In this document: one piece after another, positions 1-7,821 of the stretch
Numbering within the stretch: position 1 is the stretch's first letter
Layout of the letters: every line of letters starts with the position of its first letter
Origin: JADJGC01 sp964576925
GTDB taxonomy: Bacteria; Zixibacteria; MSB-5A5; CAIYYT01
Assembly: GCA_964576925.1 (NCBI GenBank)
Contig: CAZNWJ010000002.1
Coordinates: 62,001-126,000 of the forward strand
DNA length: 64,000 bases
Direction of reading: 5' to 3'
Translations under genes and position numbers: made by a program
The notes under the pieces: generated by a model
Seen by the model: the letters and a program-made list of their open reading frames with translations, nothing else
What the model was told of the DNA's origin: nothing
Databases searched by the model: none

Positions 1-724
1 AGAAGATGCCCATCGCGTTTGAGCCGCCGCCAATGCAGGCAATGACAGATTTTGGCAGACTACCCGTGGTCTTCATGATCTGTGCGCGCGCTTCGCGGCC
101 GATGACGGCTTGGAAGGTGCGCACCATGAGCGGGTACGGGTGCGGGCCGACGGTGGAGCCGATGATGTAGTGCGTACTGCGAACATTTGTGACCCAATCG
201 CGGATGGCTTCGGAAGTTGCTTCCTTCAACGTGGCCAAGCCGGCGGTCACTTCGCGGACGTCGGCGCCGAGCAGGCGCATGCGCTGAACGTTGGGCGATT
301 GGCGATGGGCGTCGTGGCGACCCATGTAGATGACGCACTCGAGACCGAGCTTGGCGCAGACCGCAGCGGTTGCCGTGCCGTGCTGGCCGGCCCCGGTTTC
401 GGCGACAATACGCCTTTTGCCCAACCGCAGCGCGAGGAGAGCCTGACCAAGGCAATTGTTGATCTTGTGGGCGCCGGTGTGGTTGAGGTCTTCCCGCTTC
501 AGGTAGACGCGTGCACCCTTCCAACGGCGCGTAAGATTGGCCGCAAAATAGAGCGGAGTCGGGCGGCCGCCGAAGTCCCTGAGGAGAACTGACAATTGGG
601 ATTGAAACTGCCGGTCCCGGCGTGACTCGAGAAAGGCGATGCTCAGTTGATCGAGGGCAGCAACGAGCGTCTCGGGAACGAAGCGGCCGCCATAGGCGCC
701 GTAATAGCCCTTAGCTGTTGGCAT
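1..724 (-). CDS. trpB: tryptophan synthase beta chain (C-terminus outside window)
   Basis: PLP enzyme that condenses indole with serine to make tryptophan, acting in a complex with TrpA. The readable part is the N-terminal 241 codons; the family is about 400 residues, so roughly the last 160 lie beyond position 1. It opens MPTAKGYYGAYGGRFVPE and contains HTGAHKINN near residue 87, whose lysine forms the PLP Schiff base, followed by ETGAGQHGTA. ATG at 724 is chosen because MPTAKGYYG matches family N-termini; an in-frame ATG at 730 would add two residues. The start overlaps the 3' end of trpF by 14 bases, so the two are probably translationally coupled. It is the last visible cistron of the trp operon; trpA would be expected next but is not visible. 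Confidence 0.96.
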   Translation of the reverse strand, partial: MPTAKGYYGAYGGRFVPETLVAALDQLSIAFLESRRDRQFQSQLSVLLRDFGGRPTPLYFAANLTRRWKGARVYLKREDLNHTGAHKINNCLGQALLALRLGKRRIVAETGAGQHGTATAAVCAKLGLECVIYMGRHDAHRQSPNVQRMRLLGADVREVTAGLATLKEATSEAIRDWVTNVRSTHYIIGSTVGPHPYPLMVRTFQAVIGREARAQIMKTTGSLPKSVIACIGGGSNAMGIF

Positions 725-1313
725 CGGCATCGCGTACCGCCTCGACAAATCGGGTTAACAGATCGTGGTCCTTGACGCCGGGGAGTCGCTCAGTGCCGCG
801 GGCAACATCAACGCCGAAGGGGCGGTAGCGCCTGACCAGGTCAGCAACATTATCCACCGAGAGATTCCCCGCGAGGAACGAGCGGTCGGCGAACGAAACT
901 CCTTCTTCATTCAGAACACGGTTCATATCGGCAGGCGTCAGATGTTTGTAGTCATACATCGCCAGATCACCGTTGATCAACGACAGGGGTTCCGGGGGCG
1001 ACTCTACGAATCGCGCGTGAAGCCAGCCGCGCAGCGGGGCTTTGCGCAATCGCGACGGTGCTACGAAGTAGACCTGGTAGAAGTCGAGTTCGATGTCGGT
1101 CATGGCGTCAAAGCGCAGCAAATCGTCGGTACAGGCGAAAACGCCGACGACCCTGGCGCGAGCGGCGGCTTCAATGCAGATCTTGGTTGCTGTTTCAACC
1201 GAAGCGCGACGGGGCGAATCGGAGAGCACGAGGCCGAGATATTCGACGCCGAGTTCGAGGCACTTGCGGGCGTCTTCAACAGAGGTTACGCCGCAGATCT
1301 TGATGTGCGTCAT
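711..1313 (-). CDS. trpF: phosphoribosylanthranilate isomerase, divergent
   Basis: Amadori isomerase of tryptophan synthesis: phosphoribosylanthranilate to CdRP. At 200 residues it has normal length, and position between trpC and trpB supports the call. KICGVT puts the catalytic cysteine at residue 7, SPRR at 33-36 keeps the arginine region, and the C-terminal PGVKD motif is present. D121 (in MYDYK) is the likely general acid. Several usual hallmarks are altered: the QLHG strand reads QVYFV, the GGTG loop after the acid is absent (HLTPADMN instead), LAGGL is LAGNL, and DVSSGVE is DVARGTE. It starts with an ATGA overlap on trpC. I take it as a functional but unusual TrpF; loss of activity cannot be excluded from sequence alone. 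Confidence 0.9.
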   Translation of the reverse strand: MTHIKICGVTSVEDARKCLELGVEYLGLVLSDSPRRASVETATKICIEAAARARVVGVFACTDDLLRFDAMTDIELDFYQVYFVAPSRLRKAPLRGWLHARFVESPPEPLSLINGDLAMYDYKHLTPADMNRVLNEEGVSFADRSFLAGNLSVDNVADLVRRYRPFGVDVARGTERLPGVKDHDLLTRFVEAVRDADANS

Positions 1314-2086
1314 AGTCCGCGCAACTCCTTAATCTTGGCCGAGACGTCGCCGCTGCGCATGATCGAGGTGCCGATCAGGTAGGCGTCCGCACCGGCTTCG
1401 CGAAGACGCAGGACATCGCGGCGAGAGGAGATTCCGCTTTCAGCGATCTTCATGATTCCGGCCGGAATCTCGCGCAAGAGAAGCTCACCGACGGCAAGAT
1501 CGATGGCGAGGGTCTTGAGATTGCGATTGTTCACGCCTATGATTAGCGGTTCGAGATCGAGGGCGCGCTTGAGTTCGTCGCGATCGTGAACTTCGACGAT
1601 GGTGTCGAGGCTGATACCTGCGGCGAAGCCATGAAGCGCCGCGAGTCTATCCGGTGTCAGCGCGGCAACGATCAGCAGGACGGCTGATGCCCCGTAGGCC
1701 CTGGCTTCGAGAACCTGCAGCTCGTCGATGATGAAGTCTTTGCGGAGCACGGGCAGGTTTGTTTCCCGGACAACGTCGTGCAAATCGGAGAGCGAGCCGG
1801 CGAAATACTCGGGCTCGGTCAGCACGCTTATCGCACCGGCGCCGGCGCCCTGGTAGAGCCGCGCAGTTGCGGCGACATCAAGAGCGAGCGGGGTGCCGTT
1901 GGTACTGGGTGATTTGCGCTTAATCTCGCAAACGAAGGTTTCACCGGGTGCAGCGATGGCTTCACGAAAGCTGCATCGACCTGAATCGTCGAGCAGAGAG
2001 AGGCGTGTCTCGATCTCGGACTGCCAGCGGGCGCGGGATCTGCCTTGGACTTGCTTATAAACGGAGGCAAGAATTTGTTCGAGCAT
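1310..2086 (-). CDS. trpC: indole-3-glycerol phosphate synthase
   Basis: Closes the indole ring: CdRP to indole-3-glycerol phosphate plus CO2 and water. The 258 residues form a standard TIM barrel with all family signatures: EIKRKSPS (catalytic lysine region), SVLTEPEYFAGS, PVLRKDFIID (catalytic lysine), TIVEVHD, VNNRNLKT, and AESGI before the phosphate-binding end, then LIGTSIM. Its ATG shares one base with the trpD stop (TGATG at 2084-2088), and its own stop overlaps the trpF start as ATGA. It is a separate protein, not fused to trpF as in E. coli. Confidence 0.97.
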   Translation of the reverse strand: MLEQILASVYKQVQGRSRARWQSEIETRLSLLDDSGRCSFREAIAAPGETFVCEIKRKSPSTNGTPLALDVAATARLYQGAGAGAISVLTEPEYFAGSLSDLHDVVRETNLPVLRKDFIIDELQVLEARAYGASAVLLIVAALTPDRLAALHGFAAGISLDTIVEVHDRDELKRALDLEPLIIGVNNRNLKTLAIDLAVGELLLREIPAGIMKIAESGISSRRDVLRLREAGADAYLIGTSIMRSGDVSAKIKELRGL

Positions 2087-3102
2087 CAGGCGGCCTCCCG
2101 GGTTGCAGCGACGAATTCTCTCAGCAGACGCAAAGCAACGCCCGATTTGCGGGCGTCGCGGGCGCGCTCGATACCTTCGTGGAGATCGGCAGCGGCGCCG
2201 GCAAGAAGCAGACCGAATCCGGCGTTGAGGTCGGTGGCGCTGCTATAGGGGGAATCGTCGCCGCCGAGCACGCGGTCGAGGATGCGAGCGTTGTCGTGCT
2301 TGTCACCACCGCGCAGAGCCGATGGATCGAAACCATTTTGGACATTGGCCGGAAGGTCGAGTTCATCATCGAGCAAACTACCGCCCAACCAGCGATAGCG
2401 GTGGTTGATGCCAACCGGAAGCAGTTCATCAAAGCCGCGCGAGTTGAAAACGGTTGTTACCTGCAATTCGGGCAGATATTCGCTGACCGAAGCCATCATG
2501 GCGGCGGCCTGGCGAGTAGCGGTTCCGATCATCTGGTGCGTCGCTCCAGCGGGATTAAGTAGTGGTCCGAGCAAGTTGAAGATCGTGCGAAAACCGAGCT
2601 CGCGACGAACCGCGGCGGCAGCTTTGGCCGCCGGATGATAAAGCGGCGCGAAGAGAAAGCAATAGCCGAGATGTTCGAAAATGCGTCCGGAGTGGTACGA
2701 ACTAATCTCAATGTTGGCGCCGGCGGCCTCGAGCAAATCGGCAGAGCCGCAGGAGGAGCTGACCGAACGGTTGCCATGCTTGGCGGTAGCGACTCCGCAA
2801 GCGGCGACAACCAGCGAGGCAGCGGTTGAGATGTTGAACGAATTCGAGCCGTCGCCTCCAGTACCGCAGCAATCAAAAACCAAGCTGCGCGTGTGGGGCA
2901 CCTTGATGGCGCGTCGGCGCAGCGCAGCCGCGCAACCAGCGAGTTCGGCGACGGTCTCTCCCTTAGCGCGCAGGCAACTCAAGAAGGCGGCGATCTGTGC
3001 AGGAGTTACATTGCCGTCCGCGATTTCATCAACGAACAAAGCGGCTTCGGAGAACGACAGCGATTCCCGGGCGGCGAGGCGGGCGAGGATATCTCTTACC
3101 AT
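2086..3102 (-). CDS. trpD: anthranilate phosphoribosyltransferase
   Basis: Transfers phosphoribose from PRPP to anthranilate. At 338 residues it is full length. The helical N-terminal domain starts MVRDILARLAARE. The PRPP/Mg site is clear: CGTGGDGSNSFNIST, then AKHGNRSVSSSCGSADLLEAAG. FNLLGPLLNPA is also typical. It overlaps the end of trpG by 7 bases (3096-3102) and runs directly into trpC. It is a stand-alone enzyme, not a TrpG-TrpD fusion. Confidence 0.97.
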   Translation of the reverse strand: MVRDILARLAARESLSFSEAALFVDEIADGNVTPAQIAAFLSCLRAKGETVAELAGCAAALRRRAIKVPHTRSLVFDCCGTGGDGSNSFNISTAASLVVAACGVATAKHGNRSVSSSCGSADLLEAAGANIEISSYHSGRIFEHLGYCFLFAPLYHPAAKAAAAVRRELGFRTIFNLLGPLLNPAGATHQMIGTATRQAAAMMASVSEYLPELQVTTVFNSRGFDELLPVGINHRYRWLGGSLLDDELDLPANVQNGFDPSALRGGDKHDNARILDRVLGGDDSPYSSATDLNAGFGLLLAGAAADLHEGIERARDARKSGVALRLLREFVAATREAA

Positions 3103-3668
3103 ACTCTCAGGTCCAGGAAATTGTTGATGATCTTCATGCCCTCGGTGGTCAGGATCGATTCGGGGTGGAATTGAACACCGAAGAGCGGCGCGGTGCGATG
3201 CATCAGTCCCATGATTTCGCCGTCAGAAGTATAGGCGACTACCTCCAATTCCGGCGGCAGTTTTTCTTCCCCAACGATCAATGAATGATAGCGCGTCGCT
3301 TTGAAAGGGTTGGAGAGTCCGACCAACACACCTTTGCCGCGATGGTAGATATCGGAGGTCTTCCCGTGAACGAGGCGATCGGCGGAGCGCACTTCGGCGC
3401 CAAAGACCTCGCCGATACATTGATGACCCAGACAGACGCCGAGGATCGGCGTCGATGAATAGAAGCGGCGGATCACATCGAGAGATAACTGGGCATCGCG
3501 CGGGTGACCCGGCCCCGGGGAGAGCACGATCTTCTCTGGACGCAAGCTCTCGACTTGGTCAAGTGTGACCTCATCGGGTCGGACGACTTTGAGGTTGCGG
3601 TCGCGTTCGCCGATGTACTGCACCAGGTTGTAGGTGAAGGAATCGTAATTATCAATGAAGAGAATCAC
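3096..3668 (-). CDS. trpG: anthranilate synthase glutamine amidotransferase subunit
   Basis: Class I glutamine amidotransferase supplying ammonia to TrpE. The 190 residues begin MILFIDNYDSFTYNLVQY. The nucleophile elbow is GVCLGHQCIGE and the catalytic His/Glu pair sits in GVQFHPES near the C-terminus. VHGKTSDIYH and RYHSL are also characteristic. ATGA overlap with trpE at 3665-3668 implies coupled translation and equal stoichiometry. PabA is the main alternative, since one subunit can serve both pathways, but the operon points to tryptophan. Confidence 0.95.
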   Translation of the reverse strand: MILFIDNYDSFTYNLVQYIGERDRNLKVVRPDEVTLDQVESLRPEKIVLSPGPGHPRDAQLSLDVIRRFYSSTPILGVCLGHQCIGEVFGAEVRSADRLVHGKTSDIYHRGKGVLVGLSNPFKATRYHSLIVGEEKLPPELEVVAYTSDGEIMGLMHRTAPLFGVQFHPESILTTEGMKIINNFLDLRVW

Positions 3669-5134
3669 AGGAGTCCCTCCTCGGCGATACGGACGGCTTC
3701 GCGCAGAGCTGCGATTTTATTGGTCGTTTCGAGATATTCTTCCGCCGGCAACGAATCGGCCACGATACCGGCCCCGGCTTGAACCTGAAGCTGGCCGGCA
3801 CGCTTGATGATTGTGCGAATCGTGATACACATGTCGAGTTCGCCGGAAAGCGAGAAATAGCCGACGGCCCCAGCGTACGGACCGCGCGGAGTGCGCTCGA
3901 GGTCGGCGATGATTTCCATAGCGCGCAGTTTCGGCGCTCCGGAGACGGTACCGGCTGGGAAAGCCGCGCGAAAGAGATCAAAGGCCGTGCAATCATCGCG
4001 CATCATTCCGGTGACGGTGGAGGTCAGGTGCATGACGTGAGAATAACGTTCCAAGTGCATTAAACTCGCGACTTTGACTGAGCCGTACTTGCAGACGCGG
4101 CCGAGATCGTTACGGCCGAGGTCGACGAGCATGACGTGTTCGGCGCGTTCCTTTTCGTTTTTGCTCAGTTCCTGCGCCATGCGGAGATCGTCGTCCTCGC
4201 TGCGTCCGCGGCGGCGAGTGCCGGCGATCGGGCGGATGGTGGCACGCCTGCCCTGCAGCTTGACCATGGCTTCGGGTGAAGAACCGATCAGTTCAAGATC
4301 ATCAAAGGTCAGGTAGAACATATAGGGCGACGGATTGAGCATGCGGAGCGCGCGATAGATTTGGAAACCGTCGGCGGCGGAAGCGCGTTCTTCGCGCTGA
4401 GACAGGACCGTCTGGAAGATGTCGCCGCGAAAAATGTGCTTCTGGGCGGCGAGCACGACTTTTTCGAATTGCGCTTGCGCGAAGTTGGAGCGATAGCCGT
4501 TGGCGGAACTGATTGGCGGCGGCGCCGGGCGCTCGATCGGGGCGTTCAGGGCGGCGCGGATATCGTCGATGGCAACTTCCCGATCTCCAGCGGTAAGCTG
4601 CTCGCTGCCTTGGCGCAAGCGAAGGAGTTTCATGCGGCGCATAAAGTGGTCAAAGACCAGCAAGGTATCAACGAAATAGAACTGGGCGAGCGGGCCGTCG
4701 GAGACCGGAATCAGTCCGCGGAGGCGCGGTTCAAAGAACTGAACGATTTCGTAGCTGGTGTAGCCGACCAAGCCGCCCAACAGCGGGAGGTCGGTTCTTC
4801 CCGTGGTGATCGCAAAGCGCGTGAGAATCTGTTTGACGCCGTCGAAGGGAGAATCCGGGCCGTGGCGGAGCGTGTGCCTGCTCGTGCCGGACCTGATGGT
4901 GGTTTCTTCGAGGTTGATCGACACGGTCAGGAGCGGCGCGATACCGATGAACGTATAGCGGCCGATGGAAGTCGGGTCCTCGGCCGATTCGAGCAGGAAG
5001 CGCGCCCCGAGCGGTTTGAGCTTGAGAAACGCCGAGACTGGGGTTTCGAGATCGCCGGGGAGGTCGAGTTCGTCAAACGACAACTCGATCTTGCCGGCGC
5101 CGTGAGAGTCGATGATCTGATCCAGGATGTTCAA
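3665..5134 (-). CDS. trpE: anthranilate synthase component I
   Basis: Converts chorismate to anthranilate using ammonia from TrpG; first committed step and usual point of feedback inhibition. It has 489 residues. The LLES motif near residue 50, part of the tryptophan-binding allosteric site, is intact, so feedback control is likely. The chorismate-binding half contains IAGTRRRG, HVMLVDLGRNDLG, GTVSGAPKLRAMEII and the end signature GAGIVADSLPAEEY. The start is TTG at 5134; the only upstream in-frame material is the T tract of the attenuator, and GGTGA lies 5 to 10 bases before the TTG. It is the first structural gene after the trp leader, and its transcription should depend on the attenuator at 5150-5263. 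Confidence 0.96.
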   Translation of the reverse strand: MNILDQIIDSHGAGKIELSFDELDLPGDLETPVSAFLKLKPLGARFLLESAEDPTSIGRYTFIGIAPLLTVSINLEETTIRSGTSRHTLRHGPDSPFDGVKQILTRFAITTGRTDLPLLGGLVGYTSYEIVQFFEPRLRGLIPVSDGPLAQFYFVDTLLVFDHFMRRMKLLRLRQGSEQLTAGDREVAIDDIRAALNAPIERPAPPPISSANGYRSNFAQAQFEKVVLAAQKHIFRGDIFQTVLSQREERASAADGFQIYRALRMLNPSPYMFYLTFDDLELIGSSPEAMVKLQGRRATIRPIAGTRRRGRSEDDDLRMAQELSKNEKERAEHVMLVDLGRNDLGRVCKYGSVKVASLMHLERYSHVMHLTSTVTGMMRDDCTAFDLFRAAFPAGTVSGAPKLRAMEIIADLERTPRGPYAGAVGYFSLSGELDMCITIRTIIKRAGQLQVQAGAGIVADSLPAEEYLETTNKIAALREAVRIAEEGLL

Positions 5135-5149
5135 TTCTTCACCATCAAT

Positions 5150-5184
5150 AAAAAAAGCCCACCATCCTTGCGGATAGTGGGCTT
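5150..5184 (-). terminator. trp attenuator terminator (segments 3:4)
   Basis: Read on the minus strand, this is a 13-bp stem with one G-U wobble (AAGCCCACTATCC against GGATGGTGGGCTT), a GCAA tetraloop and seven T residues. It lies between the leader peptide stop at 5209 and the trpE start at 5134, so it can end transcription before trpE. Confidence 0.93.
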
Positions 5185-5263
5185 GGGTTTGCTTTCCGAA
5201 TTGCCAGGCTACACAGGCACAGCGCCACTATCCGCGGTGCGGGCATACCACCACCAATAGTAG
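5150..5263 (-). promoter_or_regulatory. ribosome-mediated trp attenuator
   Basis: All four classical segments can be paired by eye. Segment 1 (CTACTATT, 5263-5256) runs up to the Trp codons and can pair over 8 bp, two of them G-U, with segment 2. Segment 2 (GCGGATAGTGG, 5235-5225) lies in the leader-peptide codons just after the Trp codons. It is perfectly complementary over 11 bases to segment 3 (CCACTATCCGC, 5180-5170), which is also the 5' arm of the terminator. A ribosome stalled at the Trp codons would cover segment 1, let 2:3 form and prevent the 3:4 terminator; fast translation would permit termination. Confidence 0.92.
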
Positions 5264-5313
5264 CCGTAAGTAAAAACGCCAAAAAGGGCCGTGAGCAGAG
5301 TAACCTTGGTCAT
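5209..5313 (-). CDS. trpL: trp operon leader peptide
   Basis: A 34-residue ORF beginning MTKVTLLTALFG and containing YYWWWY: three consecutive TGG codons at residues 20-22 (5256-5248), an extreme Trp density. It lies between a good promoter and the terminator in front of trpE. Its role is presumably to report charged tRNA-Trp levels through ribosome position, not to make a functional protein. The frame stays open upstream to 5409, but that part contains the promoter, so ATG at 5313 is chosen. No Shine-Dalgarno precedes it and the -10 box ends only 7 bases before the ATG, so it is probably translated from a leaderless or nearly leaderless mRNA. Confidence 0.92.
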   Translation of the reverse strand: MTKVTLLTALFGVFTYGYYWWWYARTADSGAVPV

Positions 5314-5320
5314 TGAGCCG

Positions 5321-5348
5321 AATATAATGCAATTCGTGAATCTGTCAA
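5321..5348 (-). promoter_or_regulatory. trp operon promoter
   Basis: TTGACA (5348-5343), 16-base spacer, TATATT (5326-5321). The predicted transcription start falls at or next to the trpL ATG at 5313. It sits just downstream of the secG terminator, so the trp operon is insulated from the glycolysis operon. Confidence 0.8.
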
Positions 5349-5407
5349 GTCTTCTTTCGATAGGAACCGGCCGAAGGCGAACGGTCGGGCGAGAACCTGC
5401 CATGCGC

Positions 5408-5441
5408 AAAAACGAAAACGGCAGGAGTTGAATCCTGCCGT
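5408..5441 (-). terminator. terminator of the glycolysis-secG operon
   Basis: On the minus strand a 9-bp stem ACGGCAGGA/TCCTGCCGT with a 6-base loop is followed by TTTTCGTTTTT. It lies 25 bases after the secG stop. Confidence 0.9.
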
Positions 5442-5466
5442 CGTCAAATCTCGCTGGTGCCAGAAT

Positions 5467-5835
5467 TTATTGGCCGCCGCCAGCCGGAGGAGCCTGATCC
5501 GGAGTTGTGGCGGGCTGCTGCGCCGGTGTTGAAGGCATCTGCTGGCGTTCCTGATTGATCACGCGTTCAACCGCCGATTCCGGGGTCGAAGTCGTAACGC
5601 CACCGCGCGAGGAAAGCGTCAAGCCGATGCAGGTGACCATGAAGAGAGCTGCCAGAACCCAACTAGCTTTCGACAAGAAGGTCGAGGCGCCGCGTCCGCC
5701 GAAGACAGCACCGGAGAAGGCACCACCGCCGCCAAAAGCAGAGGCAAGCCCGTCACCCTTGGACGACTGGAGCAGCACGACGATGATTAGGCCGAGGCAA
5801 ACGATCAAGTGGAGAACAACTAAGGCTGTGAACAC
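5467..5835 (-). CDS. secG: preprotein translocase subunit SecG
   Basis: Small inner-membrane partner of SecYE that assists protein export. The 122 residues comprise a first membrane segment (TALVVLHLIVCLGLIIVVLL), the family signature QSSKGDGLASAFGGGG, a second membrane segment (WVLAALFMVTCIGLTL) and a Pro/Gln/Ala-rich tail. The start is GTG at 5835, supported by AGGAGG at 5850-5845 with a 9-base spacer; a longer open frame to 5982 only runs back into tpiA. It follows tpiA by 19 bases, the tpiA-secG order also seen in other bacteria, and is the last gene of the operon. Confidence 0.94.
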   Translation of the reverse strand: MFTALVVLHLIVCLGLIIVVLLQSSKGDGLASAFGGGGAFSGAVFGGRGASTFLSKASWVLAALFMVTCIGLTLSSRGGVTTSTPESAVERVINQERQQMPSTPAQQPATTPDQAPPAGGGQ

Positions 5836-5854
5836 TAAACTATTCCTCCTGCTC

Positions 5855-6610
5855 TTAACGAGCCGCATCAATAATCTTGTTGAATGACTCCGCCTTGAGA
5901 CTAGCGCCACCGACCAGGCCGCCGTCGATATCGGGCTGGCCGAACAACTCTGCAGCGTTTTCAGGCTTGACCGAGCCGCCATAGAGAATTCTCACGGCGT
6001 CCGCAGCCGCACCGTAGTTCTGTCTCAGCAAGCTGCGGATGTACCGATGAACATCCTGCGCCTGCAGCGGTGTGGCGGTCTTGCCGGTGCCGATGGCCCA
6101 AACGGGCTCATAAGCGATGACCGTCTTTGGCAGGTCCTCGCCCGCGATGCCCGAGAAGCAACCGGTAACCTGAGTACGAACCACCTGTTCGGTCAGGTCG
6201 GCTTCCCGTTCCGTGAGCGTTTCCCCGACACAGACGATCGGAGTCAATCCGATCGACAGCGCCTTCTTGAGCTTGGCATTAATCGTAAGATCGGTCTCGA
6301 AGAAGTACTGCCGTCGTTCCGAGTGTCCCAAGATAACGTGGGAACAGCCGACGGTCAACAGCATTCTGCCGGAGACTTCGCCGGTGAAAGCGCCCTCGTC
6401 CTCCCAGTACATGTTTTGTGCGGCAATCTTGATCGCTGATCCGGAAGCCGCTTGAAGAACGGCCGAAATTGACGTAAATGGCGGCGCCAGAACGACTTCA
6501 GGAGAAGTCGCGCGACCGACGTGTTTGGCGATCACACCGGCCAAGGCTGTCGCCTCGGCCGGGGTCGTGTACATTTTCCAGTTTCCTGCGGCGATCTTTG
6601 TGCGCGACAT
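5855..6610 (-). CDS. tpiA: triosephosphate isomerase
   Basis: Interconverts dihydroxyacetone phosphate and glyceraldehyde 3-phosphate. The 251 residues include the complete active site: GNWKMY (Asn and Lys), LGHSERR (catalytic His), AYEPVWAIGTGKTA (catalytic Glu and loop 6), YGGSVKPENA and GLVGGASL. ATG at 6610 is preferred over an in-frame TTG at 6616. pgk ends 7 bases upstream, so the two genes are almost certainly cotranscribed. Confidence 0.97.
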   Translation of the reverse strand: MSRTKIAAGNWKMYTTPAEATALAGVIAKHVGRATSPEVVLAPPFTSISAVLQAASGSAIKIAAQNMYWEDEGAFTGEVSGRMLLTVGCSHVILGHSERRQYFFETDLTINAKLKKALSIGLTPIVCVGETLTEREADLTEQVVRTQVTGCFSGIAGEDLPKTVIAYEPVWAIGTGKTATPLQAQDVHRYIRSLLRQNYGAAADAVRILYGGSVKPENAAELFGQPDIDGGLVGGASLKAESFNKIIDAAR

Positions 6611-6617
6611 CGGCAAC

Positions 6618-7811
6618 CTACTTATCCGTCAGGGCGGCAACGCCGGGGAGCTCCTTGCCTTCGAGGAACTCGAGTGAAGCACCGCCGCCGGTTGAGATAT
6701 GAGAGAATTTCTTCTCAAGACCGCTCTTGGCGACAGCCGCTGCAGAGTCGCCACCGCCTACGACAGTAACGGCACCGCTTCCGGTCAACTGGGCGAGCAC
6801 CTTGGCCATTTCCATCGTGCCGACGGCAAACTTGTCGGTTTCGAAAACGCCCATGGGGCCGTTCCAGACGATTGTCTTGCAGTCCGAGAGCTCGTTCATG
6901 AAAAGCTTCACGCTCTCGGGGCCGATATCGAGCCCTTTGAGATTTGCCGGAATCGATCCGGCACCGTGATAGCTGATGGCCGCAGAATCCGAGATCTCGG
7001 CAGCGCAGGCGAAATCGACCGGCAAGATCAACTTGACGTTTCTGGCGGCTGCCTGCTGGAGGATGTTCCCTGCCAATTCGAGTTTGTCGGCTTCAAGAAG
7101 TGAGCCGCCGATTTCTTTGCCCTGTGCTTTTAAAAATGTAAACGCCATCCCGCCGCCGACGAGAATCTTGTCGACCTTGCCGAGGAGGTTGGTAATGACA
7201 TCGATCTTGCCGGAGATTTTGGCGCCACCGAGCAAGGCTGCAAATGGTCGCTTGGGATTGTTGAGGGCGCCGCCGAGGAACTCGAGTTCTTTCTTCATCA
7301 AGTAGCCGGCCGCGCACTGATCGAAATACTTCGTGACTCCCTCGGTGGAGGCGTGCGCGCGATGGGCTGAACCAAAGGCATCGTTGACGTAGACATCGCC
7401 GAGAAAACCCAGTTTTTGCGCGAAGTCGGGGTCGTTGGCTTCTTCCTGCTTATGGAAGCGCAGGTTTTCGAGCAGGACGATTTCGCCATTTTTGAGATCG
7501 GCGACGGCCTGTTCAGCGACCGGGCCGACGCAGTCGGCGGCGAAGTGCACTGTACGGCCGGAGAGCTTTTCGAGAACCGTCATCACCGGCTTGAGACTGA
7601 ATTCCGGAGCGGGTCCGCCTTTCGGACGACCGAGGTGCGACATCAAAACGAGCTTGCCGCCGGCTTCGACGACCTTCTTGATTGAAGGCATCGACTCGCG
7701 GATACGCAGATCGTCAGTTACCCTACCGTCCTTGAGCGGGACGTTAAAATCAACGCGCATGAGGACCTTGCGGCCGCTCAGCGGCAGATCATCGATAGTG
7801 AGTTTGTTCAT
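6618..7811 (-). CDS. pgk: phosphoglycerate kinase
   Basis: Transfers phosphate from 1,3-bisphosphoglycerate to ADP in glycolysis, reversibly. Its 397 residues match the usual two-domain enzyme. Visible signatures are KVLMRVDFNVPL at the N-terminus, LMSHLGRPKGG, LLENLRFHKQEE, LLGGAKISGKIDVI, WNGPMGVFE and the nucleotide-end motif GGGDSAAAV followed by STGGGASLEFLEG. It lies 10 bases after gap and directly before tpiA. Confidence 0.98.
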   Translation of the reverse strand: MNKLTIDDLPLSGRKVLMRVDFNVPLKDGRVTDDLRIRESMPSIKKVVEAGGKLVLMSHLGRPKGGPAPEFSLKPVMTVLEKLSGRTVHFAADCVGPVAEQAVADLKNGEIVLLENLRFHKQEEANDPDFAQKLGFLGDVYVNDAFGSAHRAHASTEGVTKYFDQCAAGYLMKKELEFLGGALNNPKRPFAALLGGAKISGKIDVITNLLGKVDKILVGGGMAFTFLKAQGKEIGGSLLEADKLELAGNILQQAAARNVKLILPVDFACAAEISDSAAISYHGAGSIPANLKGLDIGPESVKLFMNELSDCKTIVWNGPMGVFETDKFAVGTMEMAKVLAQLTGSGAVTVVGGGDSAAAVAKSGLEKKFSHISTGGGASLEFLEGKELPGVAALTDK

Positions 7812-7821
7812 GTCCCGGCTC

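Noticed and set aside
4361..5260. 299-codon open frame on the plus strand opposite trpE
   Set aside because: It is the antisense shadow of trpE and of the trp leader in a GC-biased codon pattern; no ribosome site, and its product has no recognisable domain.
5209..5409. 66-residue version of the trp leader ORF
   Set aside because: The extra upstream codons include the TTGACA/TATATT promoter, so transcripts would not contain them.
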